NCBI GenBank assembly: GCA_947456005.1
Contig: CANGRP010000040.1
Span: forward strand, 1-12,640
Source of the DNA: Caulobacteraceae bacterium
GTDB lineage: Bacteria; Pseudomonadota; Alphaproteobacteria; Caulobacterales; Caulobacteraceae
Direction of reading: 5' to 3'
Length of the DNA: 12,640 bases
Of this stretch, positions 1 to 7,232 are shown piece by piece. A program made the position numbers and the translations under genes. The notes under the pieces were generated by a model that saw only the letters and a program-made list of their open reading frames with translations, made no database searches and was not told the origin of the DNA. The number at the start of each line of letters is the position of its first letter. The stretch's first letter is position 1.

Positions 1-245
1 ATCCAGTCATCGTCGTTCCAGCCGCGCACCAGGGACCGGCCCCACTCGCCCGCAGTCGCCCTGCGGACCGCCGCCTCGGACGCGCGCGGCAGGGGCCCGA
101 GGGAGTTTCCGTCCAGGTAGACGACGCCGGCGGGCAGGCGGAATCGCCCCGCCAGGGCCGAGAGGGGGTCATCCCTGTCGAGACGGCGACAGGCGGCGAG
201 GCTTTCCGGAACCGGCTCCGGGGCGAGGTCCGGGTCCGGGGTCAT
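1..245 (-). CDS. kynU: Kynureninase, N-terminal fragment (cut by left edge)
   Basis: Kynureninase is a PLP enzyme that cleaves L-kynurenine to anthranilate and alanine (3-hydroxykynurenine to 3-hydroxyanthranilate) in tryptophan degradation, in the cytoplasm. About 81 residues are visible, read directly from the reverse strand. After a Pro-rich leader comes the family's N-terminal block: a segment reading F-R-L-P-A-G-V-V-Y-L-D-G-N-S-L-G-P-L-P (about residues 36-54), then E-W-G and R-G-W-N-D-D-D-W. The PLP lysine and the rest of the fold lie outside the window. The ATG at 243-245 shares its A with the TGA of the upstream PHP hydrolase gene (TGATG), so translation is probably coupled and this start is well supported. 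The identification rests on the YLDGNSLG signature, which is highly characteristic of kynureninase; other fold-type I aminotransferase-like enzymes are less likely. Confidence 0.85.
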   Translation of the reverse strand, partial: MTPDPDLAPEPVPESLAACRRLDRDDPLSALAGRFRLPAGVVYLDGNSLGPLPRASEAAVRRATAGEWGRSLVRGWNDDDW

Positions 246-1708
246 CACCGGACCCTGATGAACACCGGGTTGGCGTAGAACCAGAGGTCGTCCCAGGGAT
301 TCTCGCCGGGAACGTCCATCGCCGGCTCGGCGTCATCGGTCCCGGTTCCGCGCAGACGGATGTAGCCGGAGGTCTGGACGTTGCGCAGGGTCGTGGTCAG
401 GGTGATGACCTCGCCCTCGCGGACCCAGTCGGCGGAGGTGAAGCGACGCTCGACTCGGGCGGTGGGGTTCTCGTCCGCAGACCGGCTTGGCGCCGGACCG
501 GTCAGGTCGCCGCGGATCAGGTCAATCCGCTTCACCTCCGGCGCGCGACCGCCAAAGTTCTCGCCGGAGGGATCCCGGACACGCAAGGTGATGCGCACGT
601 CCTGCCCCCGCGCGACCGTGACCTCGCCGCCGATCCCTGCCGCCTGGGCGCCCCGGGTCACCGGGCGGACCTCCAGGTCGACGGCCGACACCAGGTCTCC
701 GGTCGAGACGAAGACCCGGCCGTTGCGGAGACCGTCGAGAATATCGTCGGGCGTCCGGGCGGCCCTGACATAGGTCTTGGCGTACTCGCCGGGCCAGAAG
801 TCGATCCCGCCATCCGTGTAATGGCGGTGAGAATCCGACGTCGCGGTGATCCACCACCGGCGCCCCTCGCCAAGCATGGAGTCCCAGAACCCGCCAACCC
901 GCGCGGTCATCTGATCGAAGCCGCCGTAGGTGGGATGCTGTCGGTAGGCGCCCCTCTTCTCCTCCGTGCGCGGCGACCCGTCAGGATTGAGCCCCGCCGC
1001 CTGGTGGCCGGGCGCGCCCTCCATCCCGACGGAAACCTGCGGCGCCGCATCGTTCCAGTCGCGCAGTTCAGCCGGGGTCGTCTGGCCGTACTGGCCCAGC
1101 CCCTTGGCCGAGCGGGACGGATGATGGGCGATGACCACGGGCGGCCGCGGCAGGGCCTTCATGTAGGTGAGGGCCTCGACCATCCGTCCCTCCTGGTCGC
1201 GGGCCGGGTCCAGGGGCCAGGCCTCGAACTTGTCGAAGCGGCGCTCAAGGTCCGTCAGGTCCTCCCGCTCCTGGGGGCTGTTGGGGACGATGATGCTGGA
1301 ATGGTCTGCGCCCGGGGTGTTCAGCTCCAGGCCGAAGAAGAGGATCAGGTCGGAGACCTCCCGGCGGGCCTTCAGGACCTCGGGGTAGGCGAGGTCCCGG
1401 TTCACGCGGGAGTGGTTCGGTCCCCCGTGGTCCGTCGCCGCCATCCACGACAGGCCGTACTTGCGGGCCATGCGGGCGTTGGTGGGGATGGTGTTGTTCG
1501 AGTCGCCGCCAATCACCGGCTCCGGCGGTTGGGCGGGATCCGCAGCCGGCTTCCAGTCGACGCTGAACTGGGAGTGGACATGGTGATCCCCCGCCAGCCA
1601 GGCCCGGCCGTCCTCATGGCCGCCGTGCGGCGCGCCCGTCTCGTGCGCCAGGGCGGGGGCGGCCAGGGCGAGCCCAAGGGCGGAGATCAGCAGTCGGTTC
1701 AGGGGCAT
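245..1708 (-). CDS. Secreted PHP-domain metallohydrolase (CehA/McbA-like)
   Basis: This is a 487-residue protein of the PHP superfamily, metal-dependent phosphoesterases and hydrolases. Numbered from the chosen ATG, the metal-ligand motifs are H43-V-H45, D93-H94, E128 in G-L-E-L-N, H195-H196 before P-S, and D292-S-H294, so the site looks complete. Residues 1-21 form a signal peptide (M-P-L-N-R-L then a hydrophobic run ending A-L-A), followed by a His-rich stretch; periplasmic or secreted location is inferred. The in-frame start 22 codons upstream would put a polar leader before the signal peptide, so the internal ATG at 1708 is preferred. The C-terminal third (from about 340) is a beta-rich region ending in N-P-V-F-I-R-V-R, a tail style I associate with CehA/McbA-type metallohydrolases. 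Substrate unknown. It overlaps kynU by one base and lies 79 bases downstream of polA. Confidence 0.75.
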   Translation of the reverse strand: MPLNRLLISALGLALAAPALAHETGAPHGGHEDGRAWLAGDHHVHSQFSVDWKPAADPAQPPEPVIGGDSNNTIPTNARMARKYGLSWMAATDHGGPNHSRVNRDLAYPEVLKARREVSDLILFFGLELNTPGADHSSIIVPNSPQEREDLTDLERRFDKFEAWPLDPARDQEGRMVEALTYMKALPRPPVVIAHHPSRSAKGLGQYGQTTPAELRDWNDAAPQVSVGMEGAPGHQAAGLNPDGSPRTEEKRGAYRQHPTYGGFDQMTARVGGFWDSMLGEGRRWWITATSDSHRHYTDGGIDFWPGEYAKTYVRAARTPDDILDGLRNGRVFVSTGDLVSAVDLEVRPVTRGAQAAGIGGEVTVARGQDVRITLRVRDPSGENFGGRAPEVKRIDLIRGDLTGPAPSRSADENPTARVERRFTSADWVREGEVITLTTTLRNVQTSGYIRLRGTGTDDAEPAMDVPGENPWDDLWFYANPVFIRVR

Positions 1709-1758
1709 GGCGGAATTCCGTAACGGGGGTGAGGTGCACACCGGGACGGAAACCGGAT

Positions 1759-1780
1759 CGCATGACGGGCGCATGACGGC
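1759..1780. repeat. Tandem 11-bp direct repeat between polA and the PHP gene
   Basis: Two abutting 11-mers, CGCATGACGGG (1759-1769) and CGCATGACGGC (1770-1780), match at 10 of 11 positions. They lie in the 79-base gap, about 50-70 bases upstream of the PHP-gene ATG, where an operator could sit. A perfect 10-bp palindrome, CGGAATTCCG, occupies 1711-1720 just before that ATG. Function is not established. Confidence 0.4.
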
Positions 1781-1787
1781 GGGACGC

Positions 1788-4568
1788 TCAATGCGCGTCG
1801 TCCCAGTTGGCCGCGGCGTTCACCTCGACCTTCAGGGGAACCGAAAGCGCGACGGCGGGCTCTGCGGCGCCGGCCATGATCCGGCGGATCACCTCGCCCG
1901 CAGCGGCGGCCTCAGCCTCGGGGGCCTCGAAGACGAGTTCGTCGTGGACCTGGAGCAGCATCCGTGTCTTCAGGCCCGCTGCGGCGAGGGCGGCCGGCAT
2001 CCGGATCATGGCCCGGCGGATGATGTCGGCTGACGCGCCCTGGAGCGGGGCGTTGATCGCCGCCCGGTCGCCAAAGGCGCGCTCGGCCTGGCTGCGGGCC
2101 TGGACGGCGGGGATGTGCACGCGACGCCCGAAAAGGGTGGTCACATAGCCCTGCCGCCGCGCCGTCTCCTTGGCCTGGTCCATGTAGGCCCGGATCCCGG
2201 GGAAGCGCTCGAAATAGGTGCGGATATAGTCTCCGGCCTCTTCCCTCGGGATGGAGAGCTGGGCGGCCAGGCCGAAGGCGGAGATGCCGTAGACGATGCC
2301 GAAGTTGATGGCCTTGGCCCGCCGGCGGATCTCGGCGGGCATGCCCTCGATGGGAACCCCGAAGACCTCGGAGGCCGTCATGGCGTGGATGTCGAGGTCC
2401 CGGGCGAAGGCGTCCTTCAGCTGGGGAATGTCGCCCACATGGGCCAGGAGGCGCAGTTCGATCTGGCTGTAGTCGGCGCTGATCAGGACGTTGCCCGGCT
2501 CGGCGACGAAGGCCTGGCGGATCTTGCGCCCCTCCTCCGTGCGGATGGGGATATTCTGAAGGTTGGGGTCAGTGGACGACAGCCGGCCCGTGGTGGTGGA
2601 GGCCAGGGCGTAGGACGTATGGACCCGCCCCGTGGAGGGTGCGATGGCCGCCGCGAGGGCGTCGGTATAGGTGCCCTTCAGCTTGGACAGCTGGCGCCAG
2701 TCGAGCAGGACCCTGGGCAGGGCGTGGCCCTCGGCGGCCAGCTCCTCGAGCACCGAGGCGTCCGTGCCCTGGGCGCCCGTGGCGGTGGTCCGGCGGGATT
2801 CCAGGCCCATCTGGCCGTAGAGGACCTCGCCCACCTGCTTGGGGCTGCCCAGATTGAAGGGGTGGCCGGCCAGCCGGTGGGCCTCGGCCTCCAGCTCGCC
2901 CATGCGCACCGAGAAGTCGTTGGACAGCCGGCGCAGGCGGTCGGGATCAACGCGGACCCCGGCGTTCTCCATGGCCGCCAGAACCGGCGGCAGGGGACGC
3001 TCCAGGGTCTCATAGACCGTCAGCAGGCCCTCTTTCCGGAGCCGGGGGCGCAGGACCCGATAGAGCCGCAAGGTCACGTCGGCGTCCTCGGCGGCATAGG
3101 CGGTCGCCGGCTCCAGGGCCACATGGCGGAAGCTCTTCTGGGCCTTGCCGGTCCCCGCCACCTGCTTGAAGGGGATGGGGCTGTGGCCCAGGTGCAGGCG
3201 CGACAGCTCGTCCATGCCGTGGCCATGCAGGCCCGCTTCCAGGACGTAGCTGATCAGCATGGTGTCCTCGATCGGCGCCACGCCGATGCCGTAACGCGAC
3301 AGGACGCCGAGGTCGTACTTGGCGTTCTGGCCGACCTTGAGGACCGAGGGGTCCTCCAGGAGGGGCTTGAGGGCCGTCAGCGCGGCCTCCATCGGAATCT
3401 GGGTCAGGTCGCCGGGAGCGTCGAGGGCGAGTCCGGGCTCAGGCTCGTGGGCGAGCGGAATGTAGCAGGCCTCGCCGGGCCCCGTGGCCAGGGAGACCCC
3501 CACCAGGCCGGCCGTCGCTGAGCCCAGGGCGTCGGTCTCGGTGTCGAAGGCGATGATTCCGGCCGCCCGGGCCCGGGCGATCCAGACGTCCAGGGTCGCC
3601 AGGTCCCGGACGCAGGCGTAGGCGGCGACGTCCACAGGCTCGGCGGCGGCGGTCTGGTCGGCGGGCGCCTGGGCCTTCGCCGCCAGGTGCGCCCCCGCCA
3701 CCCGCCGGCCCAGGGTGTTCAGCTCCATCTCCTGCAGGAAGGCGGCCAGGGCGTCGGGGTCGGGATCGGCCACAGCCAGCTCTTCGAGGGCCGAGGGCAG
3801 GGGCGCCCGGTCGTCCAGCTGGACCAGCTGTCGGGACAGGCGGATCTGGTCGGCGAACTCCAGCAGGATCTGCCGGCGCTTGTCCTGGCGGATCTCGCCG
3901 GCGCGGGCGAGCAGGGTCTCCAGGTCGCCGTACTCGTTGATCAGCAGGGCGGCGGTCTTCACCCCGATGCCGGGGGCGCCGGGGACATTGTCCACCGGAT
4001 CGCCGCACAGGGCCTGGACCTCCACGACCTTGTCGGGAAGGACGCCGAACTTCTCGACCACCTGGTCCGGCCCGATGCGGACGTTCTTCATGGTGTCGAG
4101 CATGGTGACCTGGTCGCCCACCAGCTGCATCAGGTCCTTGTCGGAGGAGATGATGGTCACCTGACCACCCGCCTCGCGGACCTGGCGCGCATAGGCGGCG
4201 ATCAGGTCGTCGGCCTCGAAGCCCGGCTGCTCCAGGGCGTGGACGCCAAAGGCGCGGGTCGCCTCGCGCACCAGGGGGAACTGGGGGACCAGATCCTCGG
4301 GGGCCGGCGGCCGGTGCGCCTTGTATTCGGGATAGATCTTGTTCCGGAAGGTCTTCTCGGAATGGTCGAACACCACCGCCAGGTGCGTCGGCGCATCGGG
4401 CTGGGCCTTCATGTCCACCAGCAGCTTCCACAGCATGTTGCAGAAGCCGGAGACCGCCCCGATCGGCAGGCCGTCGGACTTGCGGGTCAGGGGCGGCAGG
4501 GCGTGGAAGGCCCGGAAGATGAATCCGGAGCCGTCGACGAGGTACAGGCGGAGGGGGGCGTCGCTCAT
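1788..4568 (-). CDS. polA: DNA polymerase I
   Basis: A 926-residue family A DNA polymerase, the usual length for the full three-domain enzyme used in Okazaki-fragment maturation and repair. The N-terminal 5' nuclease begins Y-L-V-D-G-S-G-F and carries G-F-E-A-D-D and S-S-D-K-D-L. The 3'-5' exonuclease looks catalytically intact: Exo I is D342-T-E344, Exo II is in G-Q-N-A-K-Y-D, and Exo III is Y-A-A-E-D. Polymerase motif A is D699 in S-A-D-Y-S-Q-I-E-L-R, motif B is K752-A-I-N-F-G-I-V-Y-G761, and motif C is H875-D876-E877. The ATG at 4568 has an AGGA element 8 bases upstream. The zinc-finger gene ends 51 bases upstream in the same direction and may be cotranscribed; the PHP hydrolase gene follows downstream. 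Nothing is truncated. Confidence 0.98.
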   Translation of the reverse strand: MSDAPLRLYLVDGSGFIFRAFHALPPLTRKSDGLPIGAVSGFCNMLWKLLVDMKAQPDAPTHLAVVFDHSEKTFRNKIYPEYKAHRPPAPEDLVPQFPLVREATRAFGVHALEQPGFEADDLIAAYARQVREAGGQVTIISSDKDLMQLVGDQVTMLDTMKNVRIGPDQVVEKFGVLPDKVVEVQALCGDPVDNVPGAPGIGVKTAALLINEYGDLETLLARAGEIRQDKRRQILLEFADQIRLSRQLVQLDDRAPLPSALEELAVADPDPDALAAFLQEMELNTLGRRVAGAHLAAKAQAPADQTAAAEPVDVAAYACVRDLATLDVWIARARAAGIIAFDTETDALGSATAGLVGVSLATGPGEACYIPLAHEPEPGLALDAPGDLTQIPMEAALTALKPLLEDPSVLKVGQNAKYDLGVLSRYGIGVAPIEDTMLISYVLEAGLHGHGMDELSRLHLGHSPIPFKQVAGTGKAQKSFRHVALEPATAYAAEDADVTLRLYRVLRPRLRKEGLLTVYETLERPLPPVLAAMENAGVRVDPDRLRRLSNDFSVRMGELEAEAHRLAGHPFNLGSPKQVGEVLYGQMGLESRRTTATGAQGTDASVLEELAAEGHALPRVLLDWRQLSKLKGTYTDALAAAIAPSTGRVHTSYALASTTTGRLSSTDPNLQNIPIRTEEGRKIRQAFVAEPGNVLISADYSQIELRLLAHVGDIPQLKDAFARDLDIHAMTASEVFGVPIEGMPAEIRRRAKAINFGIVYGISAFGLAAQLSIPREEAGDYIRTYFERFPGIRAYMDQAKETARRQGYVTTLFGRRVHIPAVQARSQAERAFGDRAAINAPLQGASADIIRRAMIRMPAALAAAGLKTRMLLQVHDELVFEAPEAEAAAAGEVIRRIMAGAAEPAVALSVPLKVEVNAAANWDDAH

Positions 4569-4619
4569 GGCCGCGATCCTAGAGGGCGGTGGCCGGGCGG
4601 TCGATCCCAGGTTGGCGGG

Positions 4620-4868
4620 TCAGTGGCCGCCCGAGACCTCGTAGACACCGGGCGCGTCGTCGCCATGGCCCTCGTCGAGGACGAAGCGGCGGTCGCAGTA
4701 AGGACAGTCCACCGTCCCGTCGACCCCGAGGTCCAGGTAGACGCGCGGATGGCCCAGGGCGCCGCCGACGCCGTCACAGGCCACCCTGTGGGCGTGGACG
4801 CGGACGACTTCCGGCGCGGGGCCGACGGTCGGCGGGGTCGGGACGGGCGAAGCGGTCTTGCGGGCCAT
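4620..4868 (-). CDS. CHCC zinc-finger protein (NDUFS6-like)
   Basis: An 82-residue protein with a low-complexity Pro/Thr N-terminus followed by a CHCC zinc-binding module: C31-x8-H40-x14-C55-x2-C58. The context C-D-G-V-G-G-A-L-G-H-P-R-V-Y and V-D-C-P-Y-C is the signature of the zinc-finger family related to the mitochondrial complex I accessory subunit NDUFS6, whose small homologues are common in alphaproteobacteria. A role in complex I or Fe-S/zinc handling is family inference only. The ATG at 4868 is preceded by GGGAGA about 8 bases upstream; longer in-frame extensions upstream have no comparable support and would run into the divergent ABC gene. It lies 51 bases upstream of polA on the same strand. 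A candidate promoter with a perfect TTGACG box lies in the 102-base divergent gap upstream. Confidence 0.85.
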   Translation of the reverse strand: MARKTASPVPTPPTVGPAPEVVRVHAHRVACDGVGGALGHPRVYLDLGVDGTVDCPYCDRRFVLDEGHGDDAPGVYEVSGGH

Positions 4869-4893
4869 TGGGGATCTCCCTCGCCGGGAGCGC

Positions 4894-4922
4894 TTGGCGG
4901 CGGCCCGGGCAGGCTCTAGGTA
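4894..4922 (+). promoter_or_regulatory. Candidate promoter for the ABC ATPase gene
   Basis: TTGGCG (4894-4899) and TAGGTA (4917-4922) are separated by 17 bases. The -35 box is one base off TTGACG; the -10 box is a poor match. It would give a leader of roughly 40 bases before the ATG at 4971. Its -10 overlaps that of the candidate opposing promoter. Confidence 0.3.
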
Positions 4923-4946
4923 TGCGACCCCGGCTTTCGTCGTCAA
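4918..4946 (-). promoter_or_regulatory. Candidate promoter for the zinc-finger/polA genes
   Basis: On the minus strand a perfect TTGACG (4946-4941) is followed after 15 bases by GCATACCT (4925-4918), a partial match to the Caulobacter-type -10 element GCTANAWC. This would give a leader of roughly 40 bases before the ATG at 4868. Confidence 0.38.
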
Positions 4947-4970
4947 TGCGCCGGAGCCCCGGAGGTCGCC

Positions 4971-5921
4971 ATGAGCCTGCCCGACTACGCCATCGAGGCC
5001 CGGAACGTGGTCAAGACCTATGCGGCGACCAAGACGACGCCTCAGATGCAGGCCCTGAAGGGGATCGACCTCCTGGTGCCGAGCGGGTCGGTCTTCGGCC
5101 TCCTGGGCCCGAACGGCGCCGGCAAGTCGACCTTCATCAACATCCTGGCCGGCCTTGTGCGCAAGACCTCCGGCACGGTGAAGATCTGGGGCCGGGACAT
5201 CGACGAGCGCCCGCGGGACGCCCGGGCCGCCATCGGCGTGGTGCCCCAGGAGATCGCCGCCGACCCCTTCTTCACGCCCCGGGAATCCCTCGAGGTCCAG
5301 GCCGGCATGTACGGCGTACCCCCCAAGGAACGCCGGTCCATGGAGCTGCTCACCGCCCTCGGCCTGGCCGACAAGGCCGAGGCCTATGTCCGCCAGCTGT
5401 CCGGCGGCATGAAGCGGCGCCTGATGGTCGCCAAGGCGATGACCCACAACCCTCCGGTCCTCATACTGGACGAGCCCACCGCCGGTGTGGACGTCGAGCT
5501 GCGCCGACAGCTCTGGCGCTATGTGGTGGAGCTGAACCAGAAGGGCGTGACCATCGTCCTGACCACCCACTACCTGGAGGAGGCGCAGGAGCTCTGCGAC
5601 CGGATCGCCATCATCAACCGGGGCGAGGTGGTGGCCTGCGAGGCCACCGCCGACCTCCTGGGCCGGATCGACACCCGCGCTGTCGTCGTGACTCCCGAGA
5701 CGCCGGTGGACGCCGCGCCCTCCCTGCCCGGCTTCGAGACCCGCCAGCGTCCGGGAGGCGCCTTCTCCGTCACCTACCGGACGGGTGAATCCAGCGTCGA
5801 GCAGGTCCTGGCCGCCGTCCGGGCCGCCGGCCTGTCGGTCCGTGACGTGGCGACAGAAGACCCGAGCCTCGAGGACGTCTTCGTGGCCCTGACCTATGGC
5901 GCCGCCGACCGCGCCGGCTGA
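4971..5921 (+). CDS. ABC-2-type transporter ATP-binding protein
   Basis: A 316-residue ABC ATPase that would power an ABC-2-type exporter at the inner membrane. All catalytic motifs are visible: Walker A G46-P-N-G-A-G-K52-S-T, Q-loop Q93 in V-V-P-Q-E, signature L143-S-G-G-M, Walker B L-I-L-D167-E168, D-loop G-V-D, and the switch histidine H200 in T-T-H-Y. The roughly 85-residue tail ends with E-D-P-S-L-E-D-V-F-V-A-L-T, typical of DrrA/NatA/CcmA-like subunits that pair with a separate permease. No permease is encoded nearby: the next gene is a secreted lysozyme-inhibitor-like protein and the one after is on the other strand. The partner must therefore be elsewhere. The ATG at 4971 has a GGAGG element 5 bases upstream. 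The exported substrate is unknown. Confidence 0.92.
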   Translation: MSLPDYAIEARNVVKTYAATKTTPQMQALKGIDLLVPSGSVFGLLGPNGAGKSTFINILAGLVRKTSGTVKIWGRDIDERPRDARAAIGVVPQEIAADPFFTPRESLEVQAGMYGVPPKERRSMELLTALGLADKAEAYVRQLSGGMKRRLMVAKAMTHNPPVLILDEPTAGVDVELRRQLWRYVVELNQKGVTIVLTTHYLEEAQELCDRIAIINRGEVVACEATADLLGRIDTRAVVVTPETPVDAAPSLPGFETRQRPGGAFSVTYRTGESSVEQVLAAVRAAGLSVRDVATEDPSLEDVFVALTYGAADRAG

Positions 5922-5939
5922 TTCCTGGAGACTGCCGTC

Positions 5940-6401
5940 ATGCTCAGATCCGCCGTGATCGCCGCCGCCCTCATCGTCGCCGCGCCAGCGACGGCCGCAG
6001 ACCTCAACCGCATCGTCCTGAACGGCTCCGACGAGGCCCTTGGCGTCAACGTCGTCGCCGACGAGGGTGAGGGCGAGCCGCGCAGCACCGGTAGCTACGC
6101 CCTGCGGCTCTACAGGGCGGGCGATCCCTCCTTCCCCTTCGACGCCTTCGTCGCCGGCGCCGTCCGCCCCCGGGACGGAACTCTTGAGGCCCTGAAGTTC
6201 GCGGACATCGACCGGGACGGCGCGCCCGAGATCCTGGTGGTCGCCCGGTCAGCAGGATCAGGCGGCTACCTGGCCGTGGACGCCTTCCGGTTCCAGAAGG
6301 GGGTCCTGGCCCTGGCGGCCTCGAAGACCGGCCTCGCCGCCGACGCCGACCCCGTCGTCGCCGTCGCAGACGCCGCGAAGTCGCGCAGGGGCCGCAGATA
6401 G
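5940..6401 (+). CDS. PliI-like periplasmic lysozyme inhibitor
   Basis: A 153-residue exported protein. Residues 1-20 form a signal peptide (short basic start, hydrophobic core, A-T-A-A before D21), indicating the periplasm. The mature part resembles inhibitors of I-type (invertebrate) lysozyme: V-R-P-R-D-G (75-80), an acidic loop D89-I-D91-R-D93-G94 with a calcium-binding look, and S107-G-G-Y110, corresponding to the SGxY inhibitory loop of that family, followed by L-A-V-D-A-F-R-F. The known role of the family is protection of the cell wall against host or predator lysozyme. The start has TGGAG about 9 bases upstream and lies 18 bases after the ABC ATPase stop, so the two are probably cotranscribed. 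The C-terminus is Ala-rich and basic. It could instead be another FG-GAP-like beta protein; the family call is from motif recall. Confidence 0.65.
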   Translation: MLRSAVIAAALIVAAPATAADLNRIVLNGSDEALGVNVVADEGEGEPRSTGSYALRLYRAGDPSFPFDAFVAGAVRPRDGTLEALKFADIDRDGAPEILVVARSAGSGGYLAVDAFRFQKGVLALAASKTGLAADADPVVAVADAAKSRRGRR

Positions 6402-6404
6402 GCC

Positions 6405-7202
6405 TCAGCGGCCCTTGAAGACCGGCGAGCGCTTCTCGAAGAAGGCCTGGCGGGCCTCCTTGGCGTCCTCGCTGGCGAAGGCGATGCGGATGTTGGAGAC
6501 CTCGTAGCGCAGCTGCACCTCAGGATCGGGGGTCTCGTAGGACTTGACCATGCCGCGCTTCAGAAGGCGCAGGGTGATGGGCGACCAGGCGCAGAGGCCC
6601 TGACAGTAGGCCTCGAAACGCTCCTGGAAATCGGCGTCGGCCACCGCCTCTCCGGCCAGCCCCCAGGCGACGGCCTCCTCGCCGGTGACGGTGCGGTTCT
6701 CCATCATGAAGCGCATGGCGCGCTCATAGCCCATGGCCTGGGGCAGGGTGATGGTCAGGCCCGCGTCGGGCGAGCCGCCGATCCGGGTGTAGCCGGCCAT
6801 CAGCCGCGCCGAGTGGGCCACCAGGCGCACGTCGCAGGCCATGGCCAGGCCCAGGCCCGCCCCCACGGCCACCCCGTTGATCCCGCCGACCACCGGCTTG
6901 TCGCAGGTCTTGCGCAGGGTCAGGACGAACTGGCCCACCCAGCCGATGTCGTCCAGCTGGGCGGCCTGGGGCGTCAGGGGCGTGTAGGGCTTGGCGCCCG
7001 GCGTCAGGTCCAGGCCGGCGCAGAAGGCGTCGCCCGAGCCGGTCAGGCCGACCACCCAGACATTGTCGTCGGCGGCGGCGGCGCGCACGGCCTGTATCAC
7101 GCCCCAGGCGAGCTCCAGGGAGATGGCGTTCTTCTTCTCGGGCCGGTTGAGGGTGATGTAGCGGACGTGGCCTTCGTCGCGGACGGTGACGAGATCGGTC
7201 AA
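6405..7202 (-). CDS. Crotonase (enoyl-CoA hydratase/isomerase) family protein
   Basis: A 265-residue crotonase-fold enzyme acting on acyl-CoA thioesters. The oxyanion-hole segments are A59-F-C-A-G-L-D-L66 and G110-V-A-V-G-A-G-L-G-L-A-M-A-C-D124. Against rat enoyl-CoA hydratase, both catalytic glutamates appear replaced (Glu144 by G118, Glu164 by Y138). D146 in G-G-S-P-D-A-G sits where PaaG-type isomerases and 4-chlorobenzoyl-CoA dehalogenase carry their catalytic Asp. An isomerase or other non-hydratase activity is therefore more likely. The start is TTG at 7200-7202, with GGAG 8 bases upstream and no nearby in-frame ATG. It is the last gene of a four-gene operon, 30 bases after the kinase gene. 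Its stop lies 3 bases from the convergent stop of the lysozyme-inhibitor-like gene. Confidence 0.9.
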   Translation of the reverse strand: MTDLVTVRDEGHVRYITLNRPEKKNAISLELAWGVIQAVRAAAADDNVWVVGLTGSGDAFCAGLDLTPGAKPYTPLTPQAAQLDDIGWVGQFVLTLRKTCDKPVVGGINGVAVGAGLGLAMACDVRLVAHSARLMAGYTRIGGSPDAGLTITLPQAMGYERAMRFMMENRTVTGEEAVAWGLAGEAVADADFQERFEAYCQGLCAWSPITLRLLKRGMVKSYETPDPEVQLRYEVSNIRIAFASEDAKEARQAFFEKRSPVFKGR

Positions 7203-7232
7203 GGGAAGAACTCCGGGGTTCAGGGGCGGGGG

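Noticed and set aside
2115..3521. Long plus-strand open frame (468 codons) antisense to polA
   Set aside because: It lies entirely opposite polA, whose motifs are intact. The Gly/Arg/Leu/His/Gln-rich translation without domain features is the usual antisense shadow in very GC-rich DNA.
3687..4919. Plus-strand open frame (410 codons) over the polA start and zinc-finger gene
   Set aside because: It is antisense to two well-supported genes, with low-complexity composition and no recognisable motif.
4589..5788. Plus-strand open frame (399 codons) overlapping the ABC ATPase in another frame
   Set aside because: The ABC frame carries every catalytic motif and a good ribosome site; this one is Arg/Pro/Gly-rich noise.
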